Shown one piece after another: positions 55,773-64,000 of a stretch of DNA of 64,000 bases. The stretch is from Achromobacter aloeverae (GTDB lineage Bacteria > Pseudomonadota > Gammaproteobacteria > Burkholderiales > Burkholderiaceae_B): NCBI RefSeq assembly GCF_004121055.1, contig NZ_PYAL01000001.1, positions 1,364,001 to 1,428,000 of the forward strand, written 5' to 3'. The notes beneath the pieces are model-generated. The model was given only the letters and a program-made list of their open reading frames with translations. It was not told the DNA's origin and did not search any database. The position numbers were made by a program, and so were the translations under genes. The number at the start of each line of letters is the position of its first letter. Position 1 is the stretch's first letter.

Positions 55773-57422
55773 ATGACTACCCAGCAACATGCCCCGCAGC
55801 CCCTCGCCCCCGTGGATGCGCCGACGCTCAAGCGGTGGCTGCACGATGGCGGCGAGATCGCCCTCCTGGACGTGCGCGAGCATGGCCAGTACGGCGAGGC
55901 CCACCCGTTCTACGCCACCACGCTTCCGTACAGCCGCCTGGAGCTCGATATCGGGCGCCTGGTGCCGCGCCCCTCCACCCGCATCGTGCTGCTGGACGAA
56001 GGCGACGGCATCTCCGAACGCGCGGCGCAAGCCCTGGCCGGCCTGGGCTATACCGATGTCCGCCCGCTGGCGGGCGGCATGGCGGCATGGCGCGCGGCCG
56101 GTTTCGGCGTCTTCGCCGGCGTCAACCTGCCCAGCAAGACCTTCGGCGAACTGGCCGAGCACCTGCTGCACACGCCGCGCATCAGCGCCACCGACCTGGC
56201 CCAGCGGCTGGCACGCGGCGACGACCTGATCGTGCTGGATGGGCGGCCCTATTCCGAGTACGGCAAGATGAATATCCCGGGCGCCATCTGCTGCCCGAAC
56301 GGAGAACTGGCCCTGCGCGCGCAGCAGCTGGCGCCCAGCCCCTCGACCACCATCGTCGTCAACTGCGCCGGCCGCACGCGCAGCATCATCGGCGCGCAGA
56401 CCCTGATCGACCTGGGCCTGCCCAATCCCGTGCTGGCGCTGGAGAACGGCACCCAAGGCTGGTATCTGGCCGACTTGCAGCTGGAGCATGGCTCGCGCCG
56501 CAAGTATCCGGATGCCATCGACGCCGCGCGGCTGCCGGTCCTGCGCGAGCAGGCGCGGCGGCTGGCCCGGGAACTGTCGGTGTCCATCGTCGACGCTGCC
56601 CAGGCGCGGGCCTGGCTCGCCGAGGGGGACCGCAACACCTTCCTGTGCGATGTTCGCACGCCGGAGGAATATGCCGCGGGCACCTTGCCCGGCGCGCAGC
56701 ATACGCCCGGCGGCCAGCTGATCCAGGCCACGGATCAATACGTCGGCGTGCGCGGCGCGCGCATCGTACTGTTCGACAATGACGGCGTGCGCGCGCCGGT
56801 GGTGGCGGGCTGGCTGGTGCGCATGGGCTGGGATGTCCATGTCCTGGCCGAGGGACTGGACGCACGGGTAGCGGCGTCCGCCGGGGGCCTGTCCACGGCC
56901 GCGGCGCCTGTCGCCGCCCGCGTTGACGCCACCATCGCCGCCCCCACCGCCGCCATCGCCACCGCCGACCTCGCCGCCGCCGTGCAGGCGGGCGCCACGC
57001 TGGTCGACGTCCGTCCCAGCATGGCCTACCGCAAGGCCCACGTGCAAGGCGCGCGCTGGTCCATCCGCCCGCGGCTGCGATCCCTGAGGCTCGATCCGCA
57101 AGCCGACGTGGTGCTGCTGGCCGACGATGCCGGCGTGGGCGCCCTGGCCGCGCGCGAGCTGGCGGACCTGGGCGTTCGGCGCGTGCGCGTCAACGTCGAT
57201 ACGCCCGCGGCCTGGCGCGTTGCGGGCCTGCCCGTAGCGGCCAGTCCCGCCCTGCCGGCCGATGCCGACTGCATCGACTACCTGTTCTTCGTTCACGACC
57301 GCCACGACGGCAACAAGGCGGCGGCCCGCCAGTACATCGCCTGGGAGACCAACCTTATCCACCAGATCGATGCGCAGGAACGCGCCGGCTTCCGTTTGCC
57401 GGCGCACACGCAACCGGGCTGA
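55773..57422 (+). CDS. Four-domain rhodanese-like protein
   Basis: A 549-residue protein of four rhodanese-like domains (about 10-112, 135-235, 265-365, 395-480) and a C-terminal tail. Only domain 2 keeps the catalytic cysteine, Cys198 in NCAGRTRS. The equivalent positions are Asp75 (LLDEGDG) and Asp335 (LFDNDGV) in domains 1 and 3, and domain 4 has ADDAGV. It therefore transfers sulfane sulfur at one site, the others being structural or regulatory. ATG 55773 was chosen; a longer reading from 55644 has a Phe/Arg-rich unlikely N-terminus. The 240-base gap before it has a GATAGTC repeat near 55565-55582 but no gene. Confidence 0.88.
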   Translation: MTTQQHAPQPLAPVDAPTLKRWLHDGGEIALLDVREHGQYGEAHPFYATTLPYSRLELDIGRLVPRPSTRIVLLDEGDGISERAAQALAGLGYTDVRPLAGGMAAWRAAGFGVFAGVNLPSKTFGELAEHLLHTPRISATDLAQRLARGDDLIVLDGRPYSEYGKMNIPGAICCPNGELALRAQQLAPSPSTTIVVNCAGRTRSIIGAQTLIDLGLPNPVLALENGTQGWYLADLQLEHGSRRKYPDAIDAARLPVLREQARRLARELSVSIVDAAQARAWLAEGDRNTFLCDVRTPEEYAAGTLPGAQHTPGGQLIQATDQYVGVRGARIVLFDNDGVRAPVVAGWLVRMGWDVHVLAEGLDARVAASAGGLSTAAAPVAARVDATIAAPTAAIATADLAAAVQAGATLVDVRPSMAYRKAHVQGARWSIRPRLRSLRLDPQADVVLLADDAGVGALAARELADLGVRRVRVNVDTPAAWRVAGLPVAASPALPADADCIDYLFFVHDRHDGNKAAARQYIAWETNLIHQIDAQERAGFRLPAHTQPG

Positions 57423-57550
57423 CCACCGCCGGGCCTGGCGTGCCGCGCGGGGCATCCGCCCGCATCGCGCGCCAGGGCCGGCCCCTCAGTCCACCCGACG
57501 AGCCGGACACCACGATCCAGGCCGTTAATCCAAGGTTCAAGGGGAACCGT

Positions 57551-58582
57551 ATGAAACTCGCTTCTGCTTACCAGCCGGCAGTACTTGCATCGACATTGGC
57601 CCGCCTCGCGCCCCGCCGCGCGCGGCGCGGCCTGGCCGCCCTGGCGGTCGCTCTGGGCGCGTGCGCGGCGACACTGCCCGCCCACGCCGCCTATCCCGAA
57701 GCCGGGACGCCGATACGCCTGGTGGTCGGCTTTCCGCCCGGCGGCGGCGCCGACGTGCTGGCGCGCGCCGCGGCGGTGGGCATGTCCAAGGCGCTGAACA
57801 CCAACGTCATCGTCGAGAACCGGCCCGGCGCCAGCGGCATCATCGCCACCGACTATGTCGCCCGCGCCGCTCCCGACGGCTATACGCTGTATCTCGGCAC
57901 GCCAGGCTCGTTGACCATCCTGCCCTTCCTGCAAAAAGTGCCCTACGATCCCGCGACCGCCCTGGCGCCGGTATCCGTACTGGTGACCATGCCCAACATA
58001 CTGGTCACCAATCCCGCATCGGGCATCAACAGCGTCGCCGACCTGATCGCGCGCGCGAAATCCGGCAAGGACGTCACGTATGCGTCGGGCGGCAACGGCA
58101 CCATCGGTCAGATGGCGGCCGAGCAGTTCAACATGCTGGCCGGCATCAAGATGCGCCACATCCCCTACAAGGGCACCACGCCGGCCTTGACCGATGTCGT
58201 CAGCGGCCTGGTCGACGTGACCTTCTCCGACCCGTCCGTAAGGACCTTGACCGAGGGCGGCAAGCTGAAGGCGCTGGCCGTCACCACCGCCGGTCCGTCC
58301 GGCGAGTTCCCCGGCGTGCCACCCATCGGCGCGACCGTGCCCGGCTATGAGCTGGCCAACTGGTATGGCGTGCTGGCGCCGGGCGCCACGCCGAAGGCCG
58401 TCATCGATACGCTGAACCACGCCTTCGCCGGCGTCATGAAGGAACCGGACGTCATCAAGGTCCTGGCATCCTCCGGCATGACGGCCACTTCCAGCACTCC
58501 GGCCCAGTTCGGCGAGCTGATGGCCAGGGAGCGCATCAAATGGTCGGACCTGATCAAGAAGGCCCACATCTCGCTGGATTGA
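57551..58582 (+). CDS. Bug/TctC family periplasmic substrate-binding protein (2)
   Basis: A 343-residue receptor. Signal peptide ends at PAHA near residue 46. Family motifs: GTPIRLVVGFPPGGGADVLAR, IVENRPGASGIIATDYV, HIPYKGTTPALTDVVSG, and NWYGVLAPGATP. The ATG at 57551 has AAGGGGAACC upstream. It lies inside the organosulfur island between the rhodanese protein and the molybdoenzyme, so it may deliver the sulfur-containing acid. Confidence 0.93.
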   Translation: MKLASAYQPAVLASTLARLAPRRARRGLAALAVALGACAATLPAHAAYPEAGTPIRLVVGFPPGGGADVLARAAAVGMSKALNTNVIVENRPGASGIIATDYVARAAPDGYTLYLGTPGSLTILPFLQKVPYDPATALAPVSVLVTMPNILVTNPASGINSVADLIARAKSGKDVTYASGGNGTIGQMAAEQFNMLAGIKMRHIPYKGTTPALTDVVSGLVDVTFSDPSVRTLTEGGKLKALAVTTAGPSGEFPGVPPIGATVPGYELANWYGVLAPGATPKAVIDTLNHAFAGVMKEPDVIKVLASSGMTATSSTPAQFGELMARERIKWSDLIKKAHISLD

Positions 58583-58613
58583 ACCAGCCCTCTTACATCG
58601 GACAGGCACCGAG

Positions 58614-60944
58614 ATGACTCGTATCCAACCCGAGTCGCGCGGCCACGCGGTGGCCGCCGGCGAACAACGCTATCCGCAACTGGCGCACTGGGGCGCCTAC
58701 ACGGCGGTGGTCCGCGACGGACGCCTGGTCGACTGCGAGCCTTTCGACCAGGACCCCCATCCGTCCCGCCTGCTGGAGACCATCGCGCCCATGGTGTACT
58801 CGGCGCACCGCGTCGCGCGGCCCGCCGTGCGCAAGGCATGGCTGGCGTCGCGCGGCGAAAGCGGGCGCGAACTGCGCGGCCGCGACGAGTTCGTCGAAGT
58901 CGATTGGGATGTCGCGCTGGACCTGGTCGCCGAGGAGATCGCCACCACCCGCGCGGAACACGGCGCCCAGGGCATATTCTCCGGTTCGTACGGCTGGTCC
59001 TCGGCCGGCCGCCTGCACCACGCCCGCTCGCTGATCCGCCGCTTCTACTTCGCCGGCGGCGGCGGCGTGGACCAGGTCGGGAACTACAGCTGGGGCACCG
59101 CCCAGTTCCTGCTGCCCTATGTCATCGGCACCTACAACCCACTCACCGGCCGCGTCACTTCCTGGCCCAGCATCGTCGAGCATACCGAGGTCTTCGTCGC
59201 GTTCGGCGGCCTGGCGCTGAAGAACGGCCAGGTGTCGTCGGGCGGCGCGGCCGAGCATACGCTCGAATCCTGGCTGCGCAAACTGGCGGCGAGCGGCGCG
59301 CGCATCATCAATATCAGCCCCACCCGCGGCGATTGCCCGGACTTCGTGCATGCGGAGTGGATACCGATCAGGCCCAACACCGATGTGGCGCTGATGCTGG
59401 CGCTGGCCCATGAAATCCGGTGCGCGAACGGCCACGATGCCGCCTTCCTCGCCAGCCACTGCGTCGGTTATGAAGCCTTGGAAGCCTATTTCCAGGGCCG
59501 CGACGACGGCGTCGCGAAAACGCCGGAATGGGCCGAGCGCATCACCGGCGTTCCCGCCGCGCGCATCCGTTCCCTCGCCATGCAGCTGTGCGGCAAGCGC
59601 AGCTACCTGACCTGCGCCTTTGCCGTGCAACGGGCGCAGCATGGCGAACAACCCTATTGGATGGCGATCGCGCTGGCCGCCATGCTGGGGCAGATAGGCC
59701 TGCCCGGCGGCGGCTTCGGCTTCGGCCACGGGTCCATGAACGGCGTGGGCAATCCGCGCATCGCGACGCCCGGCCCCGAAATGCCGGTGGGACGCAATCC
59801 GTCGGAACTCGCCATCCCGGTTGCCCGGCTGACCGAGATGCTGGAGCAGCCCGGCGCGCCCTACCCCTTCCAGGGTCGGACGCAGCACTATCCGGACATC
59901 CACTTCATCCACTGGGCCGGCGGCAATCCCTTTCATCACCACCAGCAACTGGACCGGCTGCTGCGGGCGTGGCGCGCCAAGCCACGCACCGTCGTCGTCA
60001 ATGAAATCTGGTGGACGCCGGCGGCGCGCAACGCCGACATCGTCCTGCCCATCACCACGTCGCTGGAGCGCAACGATATCGGCGGTTCGTCGCGCGACCG
60101 CTACGCGCTCGCCATGCATCGCGCGATCGATCCGGTGGGCCAGGCGCGCAACGACTACGACGTCTTCGCGGACCTTGCCGAGCGCCTCGGTTACCGCGAC
60201 CGCTACACCGAGGGACGCGACGAGATGGACTGGATACGCCATATCTATGCCCAGTTCGCGCACGCGCAGCAACAGGCGGGCGTCACCGTCCCGGCCTTCG
60301 ACGAATTCTGGCAAGGGGGATACGTGAAACTGCCGCCGCCCGTCGCCGACTTCGTCCTGTTCGAGGAGTTTCGCCGCGATCCGGGCGCCCATCCCCTGCG
60401 CACCCCCAGCGGCCGCATCGAGCTTTATAGCAGCACGCTCGCCAGCTACGACCTGCCGGATTGCGGCGGCCATCCGCGCTGGATCGCGCCGCGCGAGTGG
60501 CTGGGCGCCGACGCCGCGCGCACCTATCCCCTGCACCTGCTGACCATACAGCCGGCCGACCGGCTGCACAGCCAGATGGATGCCGCGCCGCTGGCGCAAT
60601 CGAACAAGGTCGCGGCGCGCGAAGCCTTGCGCATGCATCCCGACGATGCGCGCGAGCGCGGCCTGCGCGACGGCGACACCGTGCGCCTGTACAACGCGCG
60701 CGGCGCCTGCCTGGCGGGCGCGGTCCTGGACGATGGCGTGCTGCGCGGCACCGTGGTCATGGCCACCGGCGCCTGGTACCAGCCGGACAGCGTGCACGGC
60801 GCCCCCGAACGCGCGGGCACCGCCAATGTCCTCACGCTCGATATCGGCACGTCGTCGCTGACGCAGGGGCCCAACGCCATGAGCTGCCTGGTCCAGGCCG
60901 AGCGCTGGACCGAGGACGCCGGCGTGGAGCCGCGGCGCCCCTAG
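58614..60944 (+). CDS. Molybdopterin-dependent oxidoreductase (BisC/TorA-like)
   Basis: A 776-residue enzyme of the DMSO-reductase family binding bis-molybdopterin guanine dinucleotide. The Mo-ligand region is GSYGWSSAGRLHHA, giving a serine ligand as in biotin-sulfoxide and TMAO/DMSO reductases. The N-terminal iron-sulfur cysteines are absent and no Tat signal is seen, so it is probably cytoplasmic like BisC. The C-terminal cofactor domain carries HLLTIQPADRLHSQMD. It may reduce a sulfoxide or oxidise a sulfur centre of the pathway substrate. Electron partner not encoded nearby. Confidence 0.9.
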   Translation: MTRIQPESRGHAVAAGEQRYPQLAHWGAYTAVVRDGRLVDCEPFDQDPHPSRLLETIAPMVYSAHRVARPAVRKAWLASRGESGRELRGRDEFVEVDWDVALDLVAEEIATTRAEHGAQGIFSGSYGWSSAGRLHHARSLIRRFYFAGGGGVDQVGNYSWGTAQFLLPYVIGTYNPLTGRVTSWPSIVEHTEVFVAFGGLALKNGQVSSGGAAEHTLESWLRKLAASGARIINISPTRGDCPDFVHAEWIPIRPNTDVALMLALAHEIRCANGHDAAFLASHCVGYEALEAYFQGRDDGVAKTPEWAERITGVPAARIRSLAMQLCGKRSYLTCAFAVQRAQHGEQPYWMAIALAAMLGQIGLPGGGFGFGHGSMNGVGNPRIATPGPEMPVGRNPSELAIPVARLTEMLEQPGAPYPFQGRTQHYPDIHFIHWAGGNPFHHHQQLDRLLRAWRAKPRTVVVNEIWWTPAARNADIVLPITTSLERNDIGGSSRDRYALAMHRAIDPVGQARNDYDVFADLAERLGYRDRYTEGRDEMDWIRHIYAQFAHAQQQAGVTVPAFDEFWQGGYVKLPPPVADFVLFEEFRRDPGAHPLRTPSGRIELYSSTLASYDLPDCGGHPRWIAPREWLGADAARTYPLHLLTIQPADRLHSQMDAAPLAQSNKVAAREALRMHPDDARERGLRDGDTVRLYNARGACLAGAVLDDGVLRGTVVMATGAWYQPDSVHGAPERAGTANVLTLDIGTSSLTQGPNAMSCLVQAERWTEDAGVEPRRP

Positions 60945-60976
60945 TCCTAGCCCTAGTCCCTAGTCCCTAGTCCCTG
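60939..60976. repeat. Short CCCTAGT tandem repeat
   Basis: Three exact 7-base CCCTAGT units at 60951-60971, flanked by degenerate copies, beginning at the stop codon of the molybdoenzyme gene. Likely slippage product with no known role. Confidence 0.75.
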
Positions 60977-61041
60977 CTGCGCACACCCGCCAGGCTCGTC
61001 CCTTTCCGTTTTCTTCCTAGTCCAGTCCGAGGTCCGACACG

Positions 61042-62016
61042 ATGTACCTGTTCAAGAAACTCGCCGCCGCCTGCGTCGCCGGCGTGTCCCTGGCCTGCGC
61101 CGCGCCCGCGTGGTCCGCCTATCCGGCGGCCCCCATCACCTTCACCGTCCCCTTCCCGGCGGGCGGCGGCGTGGACCTGGTGGCCCGGCTCTACGCCCAG
61201 CGCATCGGCCAGGCCACCGGCGCCAATATCGTGGTGGAAAACCGCGGCGGCGCGGGCGGCACCATAGGCGTGAACATGACCGCGCACGCGCCGGCGGACG
61301 GCTACCATTTCGTCCTGGGCAGCCCCGGCAATATCAGCATCGCCCCCAGCGCCTATCGCAGCCTGCCCTACCAGCCCTTGAAGGACCTCAAGCCGGTGGG
61401 CATGGCGGTGCAAATGCCCCTCCTGCTGTTGACCCGTCCGGATGCGCCTTATACGAACGTCGCGGACCTGATCCGGTATGGCAAGGACCATCCCGGCAAG
61501 CTCAGCTACGGCTCGGGGGGCACCGGCACGTCACAGCACCTGTCGGGCGCCCTGTTCGCGCAGAAGGCGGGAATCGACGCCGTGCACGTCCCTTACAAGG
61601 GCACGGCCCCGGTGCTCACCGACCTGATAGGCGGCCGGCTGGACTACACCTTCGGCGACACCTCGATGATCCCGACCGTGAAGGCCGGAAAGCTGAAGCT
61701 GCTGGGCGTCGCCAGCCCGCAACGGTCGGCCTTGCTGCCCGATACGCCCACCATCGCGCAGGCCGGCCTGCCCGGCTACGCCGCCACCAACTGGTACGGT
61801 TTCTTCGCGCCCGCCGGCACGCCGGATACCGCCGTGGCCTGGCTGGCCGGCCAGGTCCGTGCCGCGCTGGCCGATCCGGCCTTCGCGCAGCAACTCAAGG
61901 CGCAGTTGCTGGAGGCGCCGCCCGCGATGGACAGCGCCGCCTTCGGCAAATTCGTCGCCCAGGATATCGACCAGTGGTCCACGCTGATCAAGTCCATGGA
62001 CCTGCACCTCGATTGA
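61042..62016 (+). CDS. Bug/TctC family periplasmic substrate-binding protein (3)
   Basis: A 324-residue receptor with a clear signal peptide (cleavage after WSA, residue about 30). Motifs: ITFTVPFPAGGGVDLVARL, IVVENRGGAGGTIGVNM, HVPYKGTAPVLTDLIGG, and NWYGFFAPAGTP. It lies 97 bases after the molybdoenzyme and before the AstE-like hydrolase. Two Bug receptors in one island may recognise different forms (for example oxidised and reduced) of related acids; this is inference. Confidence 0.93.
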   Translation: MYLFKKLAAACVAGVSLACAAPAWSAYPAAPITFTVPFPAGGGVDLVARLYAQRIGQATGANIVVENRGGAGGTIGVNMTAHAPADGYHFVLGSPGNISIAPSAYRSLPYQPLKDLKPVGMAVQMPLLLLTRPDAPYTNVADLIRYGKDHPGKLSYGSGGTGTSQHLSGALFAQKAGIDAVHVPYKGTAPVLTDLIGGRLDYTFGDTSMIPTVKAGKLKLLGVASPQRSALLPDTPTIAQAGLPGYAATNWYGFFAPAGTPDTAVAWLAGQVRAALADPAFAQQLKAQLLEAPPAMDSAAFGKFVAQDIDQWSTLIKSMDLHLD

Positions 62017-62107
62017 GGACGCGAAGCCATCTCTTCATCTGATCGCGCGTCGCGCCCGGCGCCGGCGCGCCCCTGAACGCATATCGAACCACGACAGGAG
62101 ACCCGCC

Positions 62108-63121
62108 ATGGGCATCATCGGAAATTTTCTCGCGGAAAATACAGGCCCGGCCCGGCAAACCGGCACGCTGGCCGTCGGCAGCATGTCCTCGGGCATGGAA
62201 GTCGGCCTGCCTTATGTCGCCGTCCGTGGCGCGCGGCCGGGCAAGACGCTGTGGCTGCACGGCCAGGTGCACGGCGACGAAATCAACGGCATGGTGGCGG
62301 CATTGCGCTTCGTCAACGGGCTCGATCCCGCGACCATGCAGGGCAACGTGGTCGTTACGCCTACCGGCAATCCACACGCCCTGGACAGTCGGCGCAAGCG
62401 CAATCCCTACGACGACCTGGACCTCGACCAATGCTATCCCGGCAATGCGGGCGGCCTGATTTCCGAACGACTGGCGCACGCCTTGTTCTCGGAGATACGC
62501 GGCACGGCCAGCTTCGTCCTCAACCTGCACACGATGAACCCCCTGTTCAACTCCAAGGCCTACGCCGTGTACAAGCTGCATCCGGGCAGCGGCGTGGACG
62601 AGCGTGAGCTGCTGCGCGCCATCGCGCTGTTCGAACCCAACGTGGCTTGCCGCATGGACGTGGGCGGCAAGGGAGAATTGCCCGGCAACATCGCCGGCGC
62701 GCTGGACTACCAGTGCCTGGCCGCGGGCATCCCCGCCTTCATGGTCGAGCTGGGCGGCGGCAGCCGCTATGAAGCCCACAACGTCGCACTGGCGGAGCGC
62801 GGCTTCGCCCGGCTGGCGGGCCATCTGGGCATCCTGCCAGGCGGCGCCGGCTACCGCGCCGAGACGGTGCGCAGGGTCACGCGCCGGGGCTGGATCACCT
62901 TCACGCAGGGCGGGCTGTTCGTCCCCGAAGTCGAGGCCGGCGCCACCTTGCCGGCCGGCAGCGTACTGGGCGCGTCGATGAACCTGCACGGCGCCCCGCT
63001 GGAAACCATACGCCTGGCCAAGGACGGCATCGTCATCGGCCTGCGAGGGGATCCGGTGATCCATACCGGGGAGCGCGCCGCCTTCGTCGCGCATGAATGG
63101 GACGAATATCCCCTGGCGTGA
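62108..63121 (+). CDS. Succinylglutamate desuccinylase/aspartoacylase family protein
   Basis: A 337-residue zinc-dependent amide hydrolase (M14-related AstE/AspA fold). Metal ligands are His55 and Glu58 (VHGDE) and His141 (NLHTM), with a catalytic Glu in MVELGGG. It would hydrolyse an N-acyl amino acid or a related amide. AGGAG precedes the ATG. Probably the last gene of the organosulfur island; N-acyl-cysteine-type substrates would fit the context but are not shown by the sequence. Confidence 0.88.
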   Translation: MGIIGNFLAENTGPARQTGTLAVGSMSSGMEVGLPYVAVRGARPGKTLWLHGQVHGDEINGMVAALRFVNGLDPATMQGNVVVTPTGNPHALDSRRKRNPYDDLDLDQCYPGNAGGLISERLAHALFSEIRGTASFVLNLHTMNPLFNSKAYAVYKLHPGSGVDERELLRAIALFEPNVACRMDVGGKGELPGNIAGALDYQCLAAGIPAFMVELGGGSRYEAHNVALAERGFARLAGHLGILPGGAGYRAETVRRVTRRGWITFTQGGLFVPEVEAGATLPAGSVLGASMNLHGAPLETIRLAKDGIVIGLRGDPVIHTGERAAFVAHEWDEYPLA

Positions 63122-63157
63122 TCAGAACATTCTCCTGGGAAGCCGCGGCTTCGTTGG

Positions 63158-63172
63158 ATAGTCTTGGCCTAT
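63158..63172. promoter_or_regulatory. OxyR-like half-site upstream of katG
   Basis: ATAG-N7-CTAT with the exact spacing of an OxyR half-site, 120 bases before the katG start. The matching second half-site seven bases on is poor; an isolated ATAG near 63220 is also present. Known OxyR control of katG in related bacteria makes it plausible. Confidence 0.5.
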
Positions 63173-63186
63173 AGGACCCATTAAAA

Positions 63187-63209
63187 CGATGAAATTCCAT
63201 ATTTCATCG
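63187..63209. promoter_or_regulatory. Palindrome upstream of katG
   Basis: Perfect 9-bp arms CGATGAAAT and ATTTCATCG with a 5-base centre, between the OxyR-like site and the katG start. Could be an operator for another regulator or a hairpin ending the upstream operon. Confidence 0.5.
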
Positions 63210-63223
63210 CCTGGCGCGTATAG

Positions 63224-64000
<777 letters not shown>

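Noticed and set aside
54297-57455. Very long minus-strand open frame (over 1000 codons) opposite metC and the rhodanese gene
   Set aside because: High GC makes antisense frames long; the translation is Arg/Gly/His-rich without domains, and the plus-strand genes have clear motifs.
58593-60797. Minus-strand frame of 734 codons opposite the molybdoenzyme
   Set aside because: Antisense shadow of a well-supported gene; composition not protein-like.

Overview
The window is GC-rich, densely coded bacterial chromosome. The style of its content suggests a beta-proteobacterium of the Alcaligenaceae, close to Bordetella or Achromobacter. This is inference, because no rRNA or housekeeping marker is present. 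The grounds are three separate Bug/TctC-type periplasmic receptors, tricarballylate and MmgE/PrpD catabolic genes, an EpsC-type serine acetyltransferase, and a short interspersed hairpin repeat of the kind common in Burkholderiales. No rRNA, tRNA, insertion sequence, prophage or CRISPR array was seen.

Layout. 1-263: 5' end of a glycosyltransferase running off the left edge. 491-3399 (-): a two-gene TRAP transporter cassette (receptor plus fused QM permease), followed by a short-chain dehydrogenase (3769), an inositol-monophosphatase-family enzyme (4795), and a serine acetyltransferase/sirtuin pair (5835-7613). 7584-11422 (-): a translationally coupled operon of thiolase, acyl-CoA ligase and two small PPC/DUF296 proteins. 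11531-15497: an IclR regulator divergent from a second TRAP cassette that is a close inverted copy of the first. 15535-16767: an AI-2E/PerM-family membrane protein.

16966-36718 is an exopolysaccharide locus resembling colanic-acid clusters: galE, a phosphohexomutase homologue, wzc and wza on the minus strand, then on the plus strand an initiating phosphoglycosyl transferase, a GDP-mannose hydrolase, manC, gmd, fcl, flippase, polymerase, four glycosyltransferases and an acetyltransferase. The genes supply UDP-galactose, GDP-mannose and GDP-fucose, build a repeat unit on undecaprenyl phosphate, and flip, polymerise and export it. Two LuxR-type regulators with degenerate receiver domains (36972-38695) and a formyltransferase/beta-propeller fusion protein (39249-40892) follow. 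They are separated by an AT-rich gap.

41124-44812 holds a two-component system and exported MsrB and MsrA divergent from it. 44817-52523 is a carboxylate catabolic island: Bug receptor, TcuA-like flavoprotein, three MmgE/PrpD proteins and a GntR/FadR regulator, with a 30-bp palindrome between the divergent arms. 52668-63121 is a LysR-controlled island: thiol dioxygenase, cystathionine beta-lyase-like PLP enzyme, four-domain rhodanese protein, Bug receptor, molybdopterin oxidoreductase, second Bug receptor and an AstE/aspartoacylase-like hydrolase. It suggests uptake and breakdown of an organosulfur acid. The window ends inside katG (63293), preceded by an OxyR-like half-site.

The most unusual items are the phosphohexomutase that has lost three catalytic loops, the twin regulators with Gly at the phospho-acceptor position, the formyltransferase/propeller fusion, the organosulfur island, and the inverted TRAP duplication containing a 219-bp perfectly identical block.
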